Source of the DNA: an uncultured Oscillibacter sp.
GTDB lineage: Bacteria; Bacillota; Clostridia; Oscillospirales; Oscillospiraceae
Assembly (NCBI GenBank): GCA_910579435.1
Contig: CAJTVF010000012.1
Span: 1-54,574, forward strand
Reading direction: 5' to 3'
DNA: 54,574 bases
In this document: in pieces, positions 25,939-34,208 of the stretch
How positions within the stretch are numbered: position 1 is the stretch's first letter
Layout: each line of letters opens with the position of its first letter
Translations under genes and position numbers: made by a program
Notes under the pieces: model-generated
What the model was told of the DNA's origin: nothing
Database searches by the model: none
Seen by the model: only the letters and a program-made list of their open reading frames with translations

Positions 25939-25964
25939 CGGGTCAGGCGTTTCCGCCTGACCCG
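25939..25964 (-). terminator. pncB terminator
   Basis: CGGGTCAGGCG and CGCCTGACCCG form an 11-bp stem. On the minus strand it is followed by AATTTTATC, right after the pncB stop. Confidence 0.85.
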
Positions 25965-25969
25965 GGCGC

Positions 25970-27418
25970 TCACTCGCTCTGACGCAGGAGGCCCTGCTTG
26001 ATGTCCCACAGCTTCTGGCTGAGGTCCACATAGTACCGGTGGGGGTTCTCGAACCGCTTCACCTCGTCCCAGAGGGTCTCCACCTGCTCCTTGCAGTAGG
26101 CTTGGATTTCCTTGAGGCCGGGCCGCTCATACACCAGCCTGCCGCCCTGGAATATGGGGACCTGGAGGGGCTTCGCGGTGAAGTTCGTGTAAGTCTTCCG
26201 CTTCCAGGTGGCCCGGGGATCGAAGAGCTCCAGGCTCCGGCTCTCGTCCACCTGCTCGTCCCAGACGGCGATATAATCCGCCTCGGCCTTGCCGGTGGCC
26301 TTGTCAAAAATGCGGTAGACCTTTTTGAAATGGGGATTGGTGATCTTGTCCACGTTTTCGCTGACCTTGATCTTGGGAATCACCGTTCCCGCCCCGTCCT
26401 CCAGGGCCACCAGCTTGTACACCCCGCCGAAGACCGGCTGGCTGCTGGCGGTAATCATCCGCTCGCCCACGCCGAACAGGTCCACCTGGGCCCCCTGGAT
26501 CAGCAGATCCCGGATGATATATTCGTCCAGGGAGTTGGAGGCGGAGATCCGGCACTCCGTCCAGCCCGCGCCGTCCAGCATCTTCCGGGCCTTTTGGGTG
26601 AGGTAGGCGATGTCGCCGGAATCCAGGCGGATGCCGCACTGCTTGATGCCCAGGGGCTTCAGCACCGCGTCAAAGGCCCGGATGGCGTCAGGCACGCCGG
26701 ATTTCAGGGTGTTGTAGGTGTCCACCAGCAGCGTCGCGTTGTGGGGGTAGAGCCTGCAGTACGTTTCAAACGCCTCGTACTGGGTGTCGAACATCTGGAC
26801 CCAGGCGTGGGCCATGGTGCCCCCGGCGGGCACGTTGTAGAGCTGGTCGGAGATGGTGCAGGCCGTCCCGGCGCAGCCGCCGATATACGCCGCCCGGGCC
26901 CCGGTGATGGCCCCGTCGGTGCCCTGGGCCCGGCGGGAGCCGAATTCCAGCACCGTCCGCCCCTGGGCCGCCCGGACGATGCGGTTGGCCTTGGTGGCGA
27001 TGAGGCTCTGGTGGTTGATGGCCAGCAGCGTAAACGTCTCGATGAGCTGGGCCTGGATGGCGGGGGCACGGACCGTCACGACAGGCTCCTGGGGGAAGAT
27101 GGGGGTCCCCTCGGGGATTGCCCAGATGTCGCCGGTGAAGCGGAAGTCCTTCAAGTAGGCCAGAAACTCCTCGGAGAACAGGTTCCGTCCCCGGAGGTAG
27201 GCGATGTCCTCCTCGTCGAAGTGCAGGTCCAGGATATAGCCGATGAGCTGATCCAGGCCCGCGCAGATGGCGAAGCCCCCCTTGTCCGGCACGTCCCGGA
27301 AGAACACGTCGAAATAGGTTGTGCGGTCCTGAAAGCCCGCCTGGAAATAGCCGTTGCCCATGGTCAGCTCGTAAAAATCGCAGAGCATGGTCATGTTCAG
27401 CTTTTGATCGGTGCGCAT
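25970..27418 (-). CDS. pncB: Nicotinate phosphoribosyltransferase
   Basis: This 482-residue enzyme converts nicotinate and PRPP, using ATP, to nicotinate mononucleotide for NAD salvage. The family start (MLCDFYELTMGNGYFQAGF), the phosphoribosyl-binding region (LEFGSRRAQGTDGAITGARA), GTMAHAWVQMF and RLDSGDIAYLTQKARKMLD are all present. It has a consensus promoter at 27453-27481 and its own terminator, so it is monocistronic. Confidence 0.96.
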   Translation of the reverse strand: MRTDQKLNMTMLCDFYELTMGNGYFQAGFQDRTTYFDVFFRDVPDKGGFAICAGLDQLIGYILDLHFDEEDIAYLRGRNLFSEEFLAYLKDFRFTGDIWAIPEGTPIFPQEPVVTVRAPAIQAQLIETFTLLAINHQSLIATKANRIVRAAQGRTVLEFGSRRAQGTDGAITGARAAYIGGCAGTACTISDQLYNVPAGGTMAHAWVQMFDTQYEAFETYCRLYPHNATLLVDTYNTLKSGVPDAIRAFDAVLKPLGIKQCGIRLDSGDIAYLTQKARKMLDGAGWTECRISASNSLDEYIIRDLLIQGAQVDLFGVGERMITASSQPVFGGVYKLVALEDGAGTVIPKIKVSENVDKITNPHFKKVYRIFDKATGKAEADYIAVWDEQVDESRSLELFDPRATWKRKTYTNFTAKPLQVPIFQGGRLVYERPGLKEIQAYCKEQVETLWDEVKRFENPHRYYVDLSQKLWDIKQGLLRQSE

Positions 27419-27452
27419 GGTGGTAACACCCTCTTCTTAAGTTGTTCCCTTG

Positions 27453-27481
27453 ATTATAAGGAAAGCGCTCTGGAAATGCAA
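27453..27481 (-). promoter_or_regulatory. pncB promoter
   Basis: On the minus strand TTGCAT (27476-27481), a 17-base spacer and TATAAT (27453-27458). Confidence 0.75.
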
Positions 27482-27680
27482 TCTCTTTTTTGGGAAAAAT
27501 CCACGAAAATACGCAGCCGCCCGGCCGCCATAATCTCCGGGCCCCGCCTTTGGCAAAGCGAACGCCGTCTGTTCCAACCGCAGGCCGGGAAGGCGCTTCC
27601 GGTTCTCCGGCGGCGCTGTATGAGCATGTCAAAAATAACCGCGAAAAATCGTGGTTTTTATGGAAAATTTTCATGGCGTT

Positions 27681-27708
27681 TTGCCGTTGGATATGATACA
27701 TTTATACT
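27681..27708 (+). promoter_or_regulatory. Probable promoter of the lipoprotein gene
   Basis: TTGCCG (27681-27686), a 16-base spacer and TATACT (27703-27708), 75 bases upstream of the start. Confidence 0.5.
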
Positions 27709-27783
27709 AAGGAATGGCTCCCGGAGGCGGACGGCCCGTTTTCGGGGAGCCGGGACCGGCAGGATCTGGAAAGGGGGCGCACT

Positions 27784-28428
27784 ATGCGAAAAATGCTGTC
27801 TGCGCTGTTGTCCGCGCTGCTGCTGACGGGCTGCGCCGCGCCCGCCGGGGAAGCGGCTTCCGCCTCCGCGCCGGTCTCCGCCGCCCGGTCCGATTCCGCG
27901 CCGGCGGCGCGGGTGGAAAACATGACCTCTTCCATGGTGGAGTCCTCGGCCCGGCCCATGCCGGAGGAGGAGGTTCTGGCGGCCTACGAGCGGGCCCAGC
28001 GGGTCTATGGCTGGTTCGACCTGGCTCCTCTGCCCACTGTCGGGGAAGCCCTCACGGTGAACGGCAGGGCTTACTACCGGGTGGACATGGAGGGCATGGA
28101 GGAGCTGGAGGACCTGCGGACCTATCTGCGGGGCGTCTTCTCCCAGGAGCTGGCGGACCGCCTGCTGGACGGAGGGAGCGCCCGGATCCAATACCGGGAC
28201 GTGAACGGCGTGCTTTATGCCGCCGGGGACAGCCGGGACCGGGACGCCGGGAAGGGCCAGGTCCAGGTGGAGGTGGAGCGGCTGGAGGACGGCCTCTACT
28301 TCATCAACGTGACGGTGGACCTGCTGGGCGAGGACCGGGAGACCGTGGTGGGCCTGGAGAGCTGGTCCTTTCCTTACGCGTTTGTGGAGGACCGCTGGGT
28401 TTTCACCGATTTTCGCCTGGTTTATTGA
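27784..28428 (+). CDS. Putative IseA-like lipoprotein
   Basis: This 214-residue lipoprotein has the signal LSALLSALLLTGCAAPAG (lipobox LTGC), a low-complexity Ala/Ser linker (about 20-55) and one globular domain of about 150 residues starting EEEVLAAYERAQRVYGWFDL. Alternating hydrophobic strands with YYRVDMEG and LRTYLRGVFSQELADRLLDGG resemble the IseA/YoeB inhibitor of DL-endopeptidases. That family restrains cell-wall hydrolases at the outer surface. The match is from general appearance only, so the role is tentative. It is monocistronic with a strong terminator. Confidence 0.6.
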   Translation: MRKMLSALLSALLLTGCAAPAGEAASASAPVSAARSDSAPAARVENMTSSMVESSARPMPEEEVLAAYERAQRVYGWFDLAPLPTVGEALTVNGRAYYRVDMEGMEELEDLRTYLRGVFSQELADRLLDGGSARIQYRDVNGVLYAAGDSRDRDAGKGQVQVEVERLEDGLYFINVTVDLLGEDRETVVGLESWSFPYAFVEDRWVFTDFRLVY

Positions 28429-28450
28429 AAATATATAAAACTCCTCCCTC

Positions 28451-28486
28451 CCCCCTGGGCAAACGTTTGCCCAGGGGGAGTTTTTT
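28451..28486 (+). terminator. Intrinsic terminator
   Basis: CCCCCTGGGCAAAC directly meets GTTTGCCCAGGGGG, a 14-bp palindrome (28451-28478), with TTTTTT close behind. Confidence 0.92.
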
Positions 28487-28847
28487 GCATAAAAGCCCGC
28501 AGAGTCCGCAGCGGTGAAGGGGCGTCCGCCGGGCAGTACGCAAAAAAGTACGCAAAGAAATTAGAACTTTGCGTAAACTAATGAAATTTTTGGGAGTTGA
28601 GTTAGGCGAGACTGACGAGATTGTGATAGAAATGTCAGAATTTGCGCTATAAAATGGGCAAATTTACGAAAATTTTCCCGAATACTAGAGCAAAGTGCCC
28701 ATATTTTCTGGGTTACATTTGTATAAATGTAAGAAATACAACGTTTGCGTAAGAAAAATCGGATTAGTCTATTGAAAAAATGTTCTGATATGTTACAATA
28801 AGGCTACTTACTCAAGCGATGAAAAACCAAAAGGAGGAGAGAAATTG
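28487..28847. other. AT-rich intergenic region upstream of hppA
   Basis: From about 28535 the base composition falls well below that of the neighbouring genes. TACGCAAA occurs directly twice (28537-28544, 28549-28556) and inverted twice (28568-28575, 28744-28751); the middle pair forms ACGCAAAG/CTTTGCGT. A 23-codon ORF (28581-28652, starting MKFLGVELGE) has no ribosome-binding site. No RNA gene is recognised. The region ends in the hppA promoter. Confidence 0.55.
28772..28799 (+). promoter_or_regulatory. hppA promoter
   Basis: TTGAAA (28772-28777), a 16-base spacer and TACAAT (28794-28799), about 48 bases upstream of the start. Confidence 0.7.
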
Positions 28848-30968
28848 ATGGAAAACTTGTTTTGGATCGGTTTCATAGGCGCTCTGGTCGCCGGACTTTT
28901 TGCCGTTGTACAGGCAAAAAAAGTGCTGTCTTACTCAGAAGGCAGCGAAAAAATGCGTAAAATCGCGGCAAACATCCGCTCCGGCGCAAACGCTTACCTA
29001 AAACAGCAGTACACCACGGTGTTTAAGGTCTTCATCGTGGTCTTCGTCATTCTTCTGGTCATCGCCTTCGCCACCGGAGGCAAGATGCTCTCCAAGTTCA
29101 CCCCCTTCGCCTTCGTCACCGGCGGCATCTTCTCCATGCTGGCGGGCTTCATCGGCATGAAAATTGCCACCAACTCCAACGCCCGCACCGCGCAGGCCGC
29201 CTCCGAGAGCCTGAACAAGGGCCTGCGGGTGGCCTTCTCCTCCGGCTCCGTCATGGGCTTCACCGTGGTGGGCCTGGGCATGCTGGACATCACCATGTGG
29301 TTCTTCCTGCTGCGCTACGCCTTCGGCGTCAACGACCCTGTGGCCCTGGGCAACATCATGGTCATGAACGGCATGGGCGCGTCCTTCATGGCGCTGTTCG
29401 CCCGGGTGGGCGGCGGCATCTACACCAAGGCCGCCGATGTGGGCGCGGACCTGGTGGGCAAAGTCGAGGCCGGCATCCCCGAGGACGACCCCCGGAACCC
29501 CGCCACCATCGCCGACAACGTGGGAGACAACGTGGGCGACGTGGCCGGCATGGGCGCGGACCTCTACGAGTCCTATGTGGGCTCCATCCTGGCCACCTTT
29601 GCCCTGGGCGCCGTGGGCGGCTACGGCTGGAACGGCATGCTGCTCCCCGTGGCCCTGGCGGTCTGCGGCATCATCTGCTCCATCTTCGGCTCCTTCCTGG
29701 TGAAGACCAAGGAGGACGCCACCCAGGAGTCCCTGCTGAAGAGCCTCCGCACCGGCACCTACACCGCCGCCGTGCTGGCGGCCGTGCTGGCGGCCCCCCT
29801 GACCTACTGGATTCTTGGCAGTTGGGGCGTGTACATCGCCATTCTCTGCGGCCTCATCGGCGGCTGTGCCATCGGCTACTTCACCGAGTACTACACCTCC
29901 GATACCTATAAGCCCACCCAGGAGCTGGCGGCGGCCTCCGAGACCGGCTCCGCCACCATCATCATCGGCGGCGTCTCCCTGGGCCTGAAATCCACCATGA
30001 CCTCCATCATCATCGTGGCCGTGGCCGTGCTGGTGAGCTACTTCGCCGCCGGAGGCGCCGTTCAGATCGTGGACGGTGCGGGCCACTTCACCGCCGCTTT
30101 CAACCGTGGGCTCTACGGCATCGGCATCGCGGGCGTGGGCATGCTCTCCACCCTGGGCATCACCCTGGCGACGGACGCCTACGGCCCCGTGGCCGACAAC
30201 GCCGGCGGCATCGCGGAAATGAGCGGCCTGCCGGAGACCGTCCGCCAGCGGACCGACGCCCTGGACTCCCTGGGCAACACCACCGCCGCCACCGGCAAGG
30301 GCTTCGCCATCGGCTCCGCTTCCCTCACCGCCCTGGCCCTGCTGGTCAGCTATGTCAACATCGTCCAGGACAACACCGACGAGATCCTGAACTTCACCCT
30401 CACCAGCCCCACCGTCCTGGTCGGCCTCTTCATCGGCGCCATGCTGACCTTCGTCTTCACCGCCGAGACCATGAACGCCGTGCAGAAGGCGGCCCAGTCC
30501 ATCGTGGTGGAGGTCCGCCGCCAGTTCAAGGAAATCCCCGGCATCATGGAGTACAAGGCCGAGCCGGACTACGCCTCCTGCGTGGGCCTGTGCACCAAGG
30601 GCGCGCTCCATGAGATGGTGACCCCCGCCGTGCTGGCCATTGTGGTGCCCATCATCACGGGCTTGATTCTCGGGCCCACCGGCGTTGTGGGGCTGCTTGG
30701 CGGCGTGTCCGTCTCCGGCTTTGCCATGGCCGTGTTCATGTCCAACGCCGGCGGCGCCTGGGACAACGCGAAAAAGTACATTGAAACCGGGCATCACGGC
30801 GGCAAGGGCTCCGACCAGCACAAGGCGGCGGTGGTGGGCGACACCGTGGGCGACCCCTTCAAGGACACCTCCGGTCCCTCCCTGAACATCCTCATTAAGC
30901 TGTGCTCCACCGTGTCCATCGTGTTCTCCGGCCTGATCTTGGCCTTCAACCTGATAAGCTTCCTGTGA
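28848..30968 (+). CDS. hppA: K+-dependent membrane-bound pyrophosphatase (ion pump)
   Basis: This 706-residue protein, with about 16 membrane helices, couples pyrophosphate hydrolysis to export of Na+ or H+. The pyrophosphate site is DVGADLVGKVEAGIPEDDPR, followed by NVGDNVGDVAGMGADLYES; the distal acidic motif is VVGDTVGDPFKDTSGPS. GNTTAATGKGFAIGS carries Ala where K+-independent enzymes have Lys, so this is the K+-dependent type, many of which pump Na+. AGGAGG precedes ATG 28848, preferred over TTG 28845. It recovers energy from biosynthetic PPi in an anaerobe. It has its own promoter and a strong terminator. Confidence 0.96.
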   Translation: MENLFWIGFIGALVAGLFAVVQAKKVLSYSEGSEKMRKIAANIRSGANAYLKQQYTTVFKVFIVVFVILLVIAFATGGKMLSKFTPFAFVTGGIFSMLAGFIGMKIATNSNARTAQAASESLNKGLRVAFSSGSVMGFTVVGLGMLDITMWFFLLRYAFGVNDPVALGNIMVMNGMGASFMALFARVGGGIYTKAADVGADLVGKVEAGIPEDDPRNPATIADNVGDNVGDVAGMGADLYESYVGSILATFALGAVGGYGWNGMLLPVALAVCGIICSIFGSFLVKTKEDATQESLLKSLRTGTYTAAVLAAVLAAPLTYWILGSWGVYIAILCGLIGGCAIGYFTEYYTSDTYKPTQELAAASETGSATIIIGGVSLGLKSTMTSIIIVAVAVLVSYFAAGGAVQIVDGAGHFTAAFNRGLYGIGIAGVGMLSTLGITLATDAYGPVADNAGGIAEMSGLPETVRQRTDALDSLGNTTAATGKGFAIGSASLTALALLVSYVNIVQDNTDEILNFTLTSPTVLVGLFIGAMLTFVFTAETMNAVQKAAQSIVVEVRRQFKEIPGIMEYKAEPDYASCVGLCTKGALHEMVTPAVLAIVVPIITGLILGPTGVVGLLGGVSVSGFAMAVFMSNAGGAWDNAKKYIETGHHGGKGSDQHKAAVVGDTVGDPFKDTSGPSLNILIKLCSTVSIVFSGLILAFNLISFL

Positions 30969-30998
30969 CTGCTTTGATTCCTTCCTTTTCCTTTTAAC

Positions 30999-31043
30999 GG
31001 GGCGAGGGCCCTCCGCAGTAAGCGGAGGGCCCTCGCCCCGTTT
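30999..31043. terminator. Bidirectional terminator of hppA
   Basis: An 18-bp perfect stem starts GGGGCGAGGGCC (30999-31016), with a 5-nt loop and its complement at 31022-31039, followed by GTTTT. It also ends the leftward SSB-like gene. Confidence 0.93.
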
Positions 31044-31652
31044 TCATGCCTCCGGTTCCTCCGGATCCAGCAGGCGCATCATAGAGACCTCATAGGCCGT
31101 CCGCTCCTCCGTCTCTCCGGACTCCAGGGTTTTGTGGTATGTACGGCTCTGGACCCGCCCCTCCAGGGCCAGGGGGTCCCCCACCCGAAGGCGGCTGGCC
31201 TTCACCGCCAGCTGGCCCCAGGCGATAACCGGCAGGTAGTCCGCCCGTCCATAGCGCCGGGGGACCGCCAGCATCAGGTCGCAGATGCTCCGCCCCAGGG
31301 GGGTCCGGCGGAAAATAGGAGGCTTGCACAGCGCGCCGGAGAGGGTGATTTGGTTCTGGGGCTCGTCCAGTCCCGGCTGGAGCTCCTGGGCGTAGACCGT
31401 CAGCACCAGGCGGCTGCCCACGCCGCTGCGGTTGTTGAAGGAGCGGAGCTGGCCTTGGATGCGGAGGAGCCGTCCCTCCGCCGCCTGGGCGGCCAGGCCC
31501 CCGGGCAGCAGCACCGGCAGCAGGTCCACCTGGCCGCTGAGCCGGGGGACCTGGAGATATAAGCGATAGAACTGCGCCCCGTGGTTTTCGTGGGACCACT
31601 CCGGCTCCCCCAGGGCCAGGCCCTCCAGCAGCACTTCATTCTTTGTCGTCAT
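31044..31652 (-). CDS. Tandem OB-fold SSB-like protein
   Basis: This 202-residue protein seems to hold two OB-fold domains of the single-stranded-DNA-binding type. The first (about 1-95) has EVLLEGLALGEPEW then FYRLYLQVPRLSGQVDLLPV and RLLRIQGQLRSF. The second (about 105-200) has QITLSGALCKPPIFRRTPLG, ICDLMLAVPRRYGRADYLPV and DPLALEGRVQSR. The second resembles PriB/SSB spacing best. There is no acidic SSB C-terminal tip apart from a short EEPEA end. Canonical SSB has one domain and forms tetramers; a two-domain chain could form a dimer with four OB folds. ATG 31652 follows GAGGTGG, better than an upstream ATG at 31682. Confidence 0.75.
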   Translation of the reverse strand: MTTKNEVLLEGLALGEPEWSHENHGAQFYRLYLQVPRLSGQVDLLPVLLPGGLAAQAAEGRLLRIQGQLRSFNNRSGVGSRLVLTVYAQELQPGLDEPQNQITLSGALCKPPIFRRTPLGRSICDLMLAVPRRYGRADYLPVIAWGQLAVKASRLRVGDPLALEGRVQSRTYHKTLESGETEERTAYEVSMMRLLDPEEPEA

Positions 31653-31728
31653 GTTGTCCACCTCTCGGTCGTGATACCGCATTGTATGAGGAGGAGGAGA
31701 CGGATAGAACCGGAAAAAGAGGCGCGGC

Positions 31729-31753
31729 TTTCAGCCGCGCCTCTTTCGATGCA
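31729..31753. terminator. Terminator of the DUF362 gene
   Basis: GAGGCGCGGCT pairs with AGCCGCGCCTC over a 3-nt loop. On the minus strand TTTTTCC follows. Confidence 0.88.
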
Positions 31754-31757
31754 TTGG

Positions 31758-32879
31758 TCAGATTTTAATGAGCTCGTACTTCCGGGACCCAAGCCCCAGC
31801 TTTTCCGCGTGCTCCAGGCAGGACTGCCAGTGGGTATCCGGGTGGGCCGCCTGGAAGACGTCGCCGCAGTTACAGTTGAAGCCCTCGTCAAACAGCACGG
31901 AGCCCGGCAGCGGGGGCTGGGCCACCACCGCGTCGGCGCAGGCCTGGTCCAGGGCCACGGGGTCGAAGGAGGCGAACATGCCCACGTCCGCGGCGATGGG
32001 CACGTCGTTCTCCCCGTGGCAGTCGCAGTTGGGGGAGATGTCCAGCACCAGGGAGACGTGGAAGCAGGGCCGCCCGTCCACCACGGCCTTGGTGTACTCG
32101 GCGATTTTCTTGTTCAGGATGGTGGGGGCCTCGTCATAGAGGCAGTCGATGGCGTCCTTGGGGCAGACCGCCAGGCACCGGCCGCAGCCCACGCACTTGT
32201 CCATGTCGATGGAGGCCTTGCCGTCCGCGCCGAACTGGGGCGCGCCGTGGGCGCAGATTTTGGCGCAGGCCCGGCAGCCGATGCACTTTTTCTCCTTCAC
32301 GAAGGGCTTGCCGGAGTTGTGCTGCTCCATCTTGCCCGCCCGGGAGCCGCAGCCCATGCCGATGTTTTTCAGCACGCCGCCCATGCCCGCCTGCTCGTGG
32401 CCCTTGAAGTGGGTGAGGCTGACGAACACGTCCGCGTCCATGACGGCCCGGCCGATTTTGGCCTCCTTCACATACTCGCCGCCCTCCACGGGGACGCAAA
32501 CCTCGTCCGTGCCCTTCAGCCCGTCGGCGATGAGGACGTGGCAGCCGGTGGAATAGGGAGTGAAGCCGTTGACATAGGCGGACTCAATGTGGTCCAGGGC
32601 GTTCTTCCGCCCGCCGACATACAGGGTGTTGGCATCCGTCAGGAAAGGCTTGCCGCCCTTGGATTTCACCAGGTCCGCCACGGCCTTGGCCCAGTTGGGC
32701 CGGAGGTAGGCCAGGTTGCCCGGCTCGCCGAAGTGCATCTTGATAGCGACGAATTTGTCCTCCATGTCGATCTCGCCGAAGCCGGCGGTCATCATCAGGC
32801 GGGCCAGCTTCTGGGGCAGGTTCTCCCGCCAGCTGGGGCAGCGGAAGTCCGCGAAGTAGACCTTGGACGTTTCAGCCAT
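31758..32879 (-). CDS. DUF362 protein with two 4Fe-4S motifs
   Basis: This 373-residue protein starts with a DUF362 domain (DKFVAIKMHFGEPGNLAYL, then DADVFVSLTHFKGHEQAGMG). It then has a ferredoxin-type insert with two clusters, CIGCRACAKIC and CVGCGRCLAVC, and a C-terminal region rich in Cys (NCDCHGEND, NCNCGDVF). Members are common in anaerobes and are annotated as Fe-S electron-transfer proteins of unknown reaction. It has no signal peptide and is cytosolic. It is monocistronic; a TTGACA is seen upstream on the minus strand (near 32970), with a poor -10 region. Confidence 0.9.
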   Translation of the reverse strand: MAETSKVYFADFRCPSWRENLPQKLARLMMTAGFGEIDMEDKFVAIKMHFGEPGNLAYLRPNWAKAVADLVKSKGGKPFLTDANTLYVGGRKNALDHIESAYVNGFTPYSTGCHVLIADGLKGTDEVCVPVEGGEYVKEAKIGRAVMDADVFVSLTHFKGHEQAGMGGVLKNIGMGCGSRAGKMEQHNSGKPFVKEKKCIGCRACAKICAHGAPQFGADGKASIDMDKCVGCGRCLAVCPKDAIDCLYDEAPTILNKKIAEYTKAVVDGRPCFHVSLVLDISPNCDCHGENDVPIAADVGMFASFDPVALDQACADAVVAQPPLPGSVLFDEGFNCNCGDVFQAAHPDTHWQSCLEHAEKLGLGSRKYELIKI

Positions 32880-33019
32880 AATAGTTGTTCTCCTTTACCG
32901 TTCGTTTTCCGTCGTTCCACAGGGGAAGCATTTGGCATTCAGTGTATCATATGGAGTATGGTCCATGTCAAGTCCTTTCCCGGATTTGGGGCCGGAATGT
33001 AAAAAAAGCGTTTTGCCGG

Positions 33020-33048
33020 TTGTATTCACGGGCCGCTTGTGCTAAACT
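33020..33048 (+). promoter_or_regulatory. Probable ddl promoter
   Basis: TTGTAT (33020-33025), a 17-base spacer and TAAACT (33043-33048), 50 bases upstream of ddl. Confidence 0.55.
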
Positions 33049-33098
33049 ATAACGGATTATAATAAGATGAAAGTATTACCATAGCTGGAGGATACTGC

Positions 33099-34151
33099 AT
33101 GAAGATCGTCGTATTGGCCGGGGGCCTCTCCACCGAGCGGGCCGTCTCCCTGGTGACGGGCGCCGACGTCTGCCGCGCGCTGCGGGAAAGGGGCCACCGG
33201 GCCATTTTGGTAGATTTGTTCTTAGGGTTGGAGGAGCTTCCGGAGGACCCGGAGACCCTCTTCGACGCGGCGGACGGCCTGTGCCCCGACGCGAAAATCG
33301 AAACCACGGCCCCGGACCTGGAGGCCGTCCGCCGGAGCCGGAAGGACCAGAGCCCCCGGGTCTTCGGGCCCAACGTGCTGGAGCTGTGCCAGCGGGCGGA
33401 CGTCGTGTTCCTGGGCCTCCACGGCCAGGACGGGGAGGACGGAAGAATCCAGGCCGCGCTGGAGCTGCTGGGCGTGCCCTACACCGGGTCCGGGTATCTG
33501 GCCTCGGGCGTCGCCATGGACAAGGCGGTAAGCAAGCGGGTCATGACCGCCGAGGGAATCCCCACGCCCCGGTGGGGCGTGCTGGAATACAAGCCGGAGG
33601 AGGCCTGCCGCCTGGCCCAGGAGCTGCCCATGCCCTGTGTCGTCAAATGCACCACCGGCGGGTCCTCCCTGGGAGTCTTCCTGCCGGAGGACCGTGACGA
33701 GCTGCGGGAGGCGCTGATGAAGGTCCGCCAATTCGGCGGCGAGGTGATTTGGGAGGAGCGGATTTATGGCCGGGAGCTGACGGTGGCGGTCTTGGGGGAC
33801 CGGGCCCTGCCCGCCGTGGAGACCACCCCCGCCGGAAAGGACTTCGACTACGCCGCCAAGTACCAGAAGGGCGGCGCCCGGGAGGTCTGTCCCGCCCCGC
33901 TGACGGAGGCGGAGGCCGCTGCCGCCGGGGAGCTGGCCCTCCGGGCCCACAAGGCCCTGGGGCTTCAGGTGTACTCCCGGACGGACATGATGCTGGACAA
34001 GGACGGGAAGCTCTGGTGTCTGGAGGCCAACTCCCTGCCGGGGATGACCCCCACCAGCTTCGTGCCTCAGGAGGCCGCCGCCGTGGGCATGAGCTACGGC
34101 GACCTGTGCGAGGAGATTGTGCGGCTGTCCCTTGCTGTCAAGCGCCGCTGA
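33099..34151 (+). CDS. ddl: D-alanine--D-alanine ligase
   Basis: This 350-residue ATP-grasp enzyme makes D-Ala-D-Ala for peptidoglycan. Visible motifs are VVLAGGLSTERAVSLVTGAD, VFLGLHGQDGEDGRIQAALE, YTGSGYLASGVAMDKAVSK, CVVKCTTGGSSLGVFL and the C-terminal metal site CLEANSLPGMTPTSFVPQEA. GGAGG lies upstream of the ATG. The next gene is murF, which attaches the dipeptide it makes. Confidence 0.96.
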   Translation: MKIVVLAGGLSTERAVSLVTGADVCRALRERGHRAILVDLFLGLEELPEDPETLFDAADGLCPDAKIETTAPDLEAVRRSRKDQSPRVFGPNVLELCQRADVVFLGLHGQDGEDGRIQAALELLGVPYTGSGYLASGVAMDKAVSKRVMTAEGIPTPRWGVLEYKPEEACRLAQELPMPCVVKCTTGGSSLGVFLPEDRDELREALMKVRQFGGEVIWEERIYGRELTVAVLGDRALPAVETTPAGKDFDYAAKYQKGGAREVCPAPLTEAEAAAAGELALRAHKALGLQVYSRTDMMLDKDGKLWCLEANSLPGMTPTSFVPQEAAAVGMSYGDLCEEIVRLSLAVKRR

Positions 34152-34208
34152 TACATAAATCATAAAGAGAAAGCACGCTCCCCCGCGGGGCGTGAGGAGG
34201 ACGATGGA

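Larger units (their letters stand above)
27419..27783. other. Intergenic region between divergent pncB and lipoprotein gene
   Basis: The stretch holds the pncB promoter near its left end and a lipoprotein promoter near its right end. Between them are GC-rich sequence without a convincing ORF and one weak hairpin (CCGCGA-AAAA-TCGTGG, then TTTTTA, about 27639-27661) that could end a short transcript. I see no recognised riboswitch or RNA gene. Confidence 0.5.

Noticed and set aside
28581..28652. A 23-residue peptide gene upstream of hppA
   Set aside because: No ribosome-binding site and no recognisable sequence; kept only as part of the AT-rich region note.
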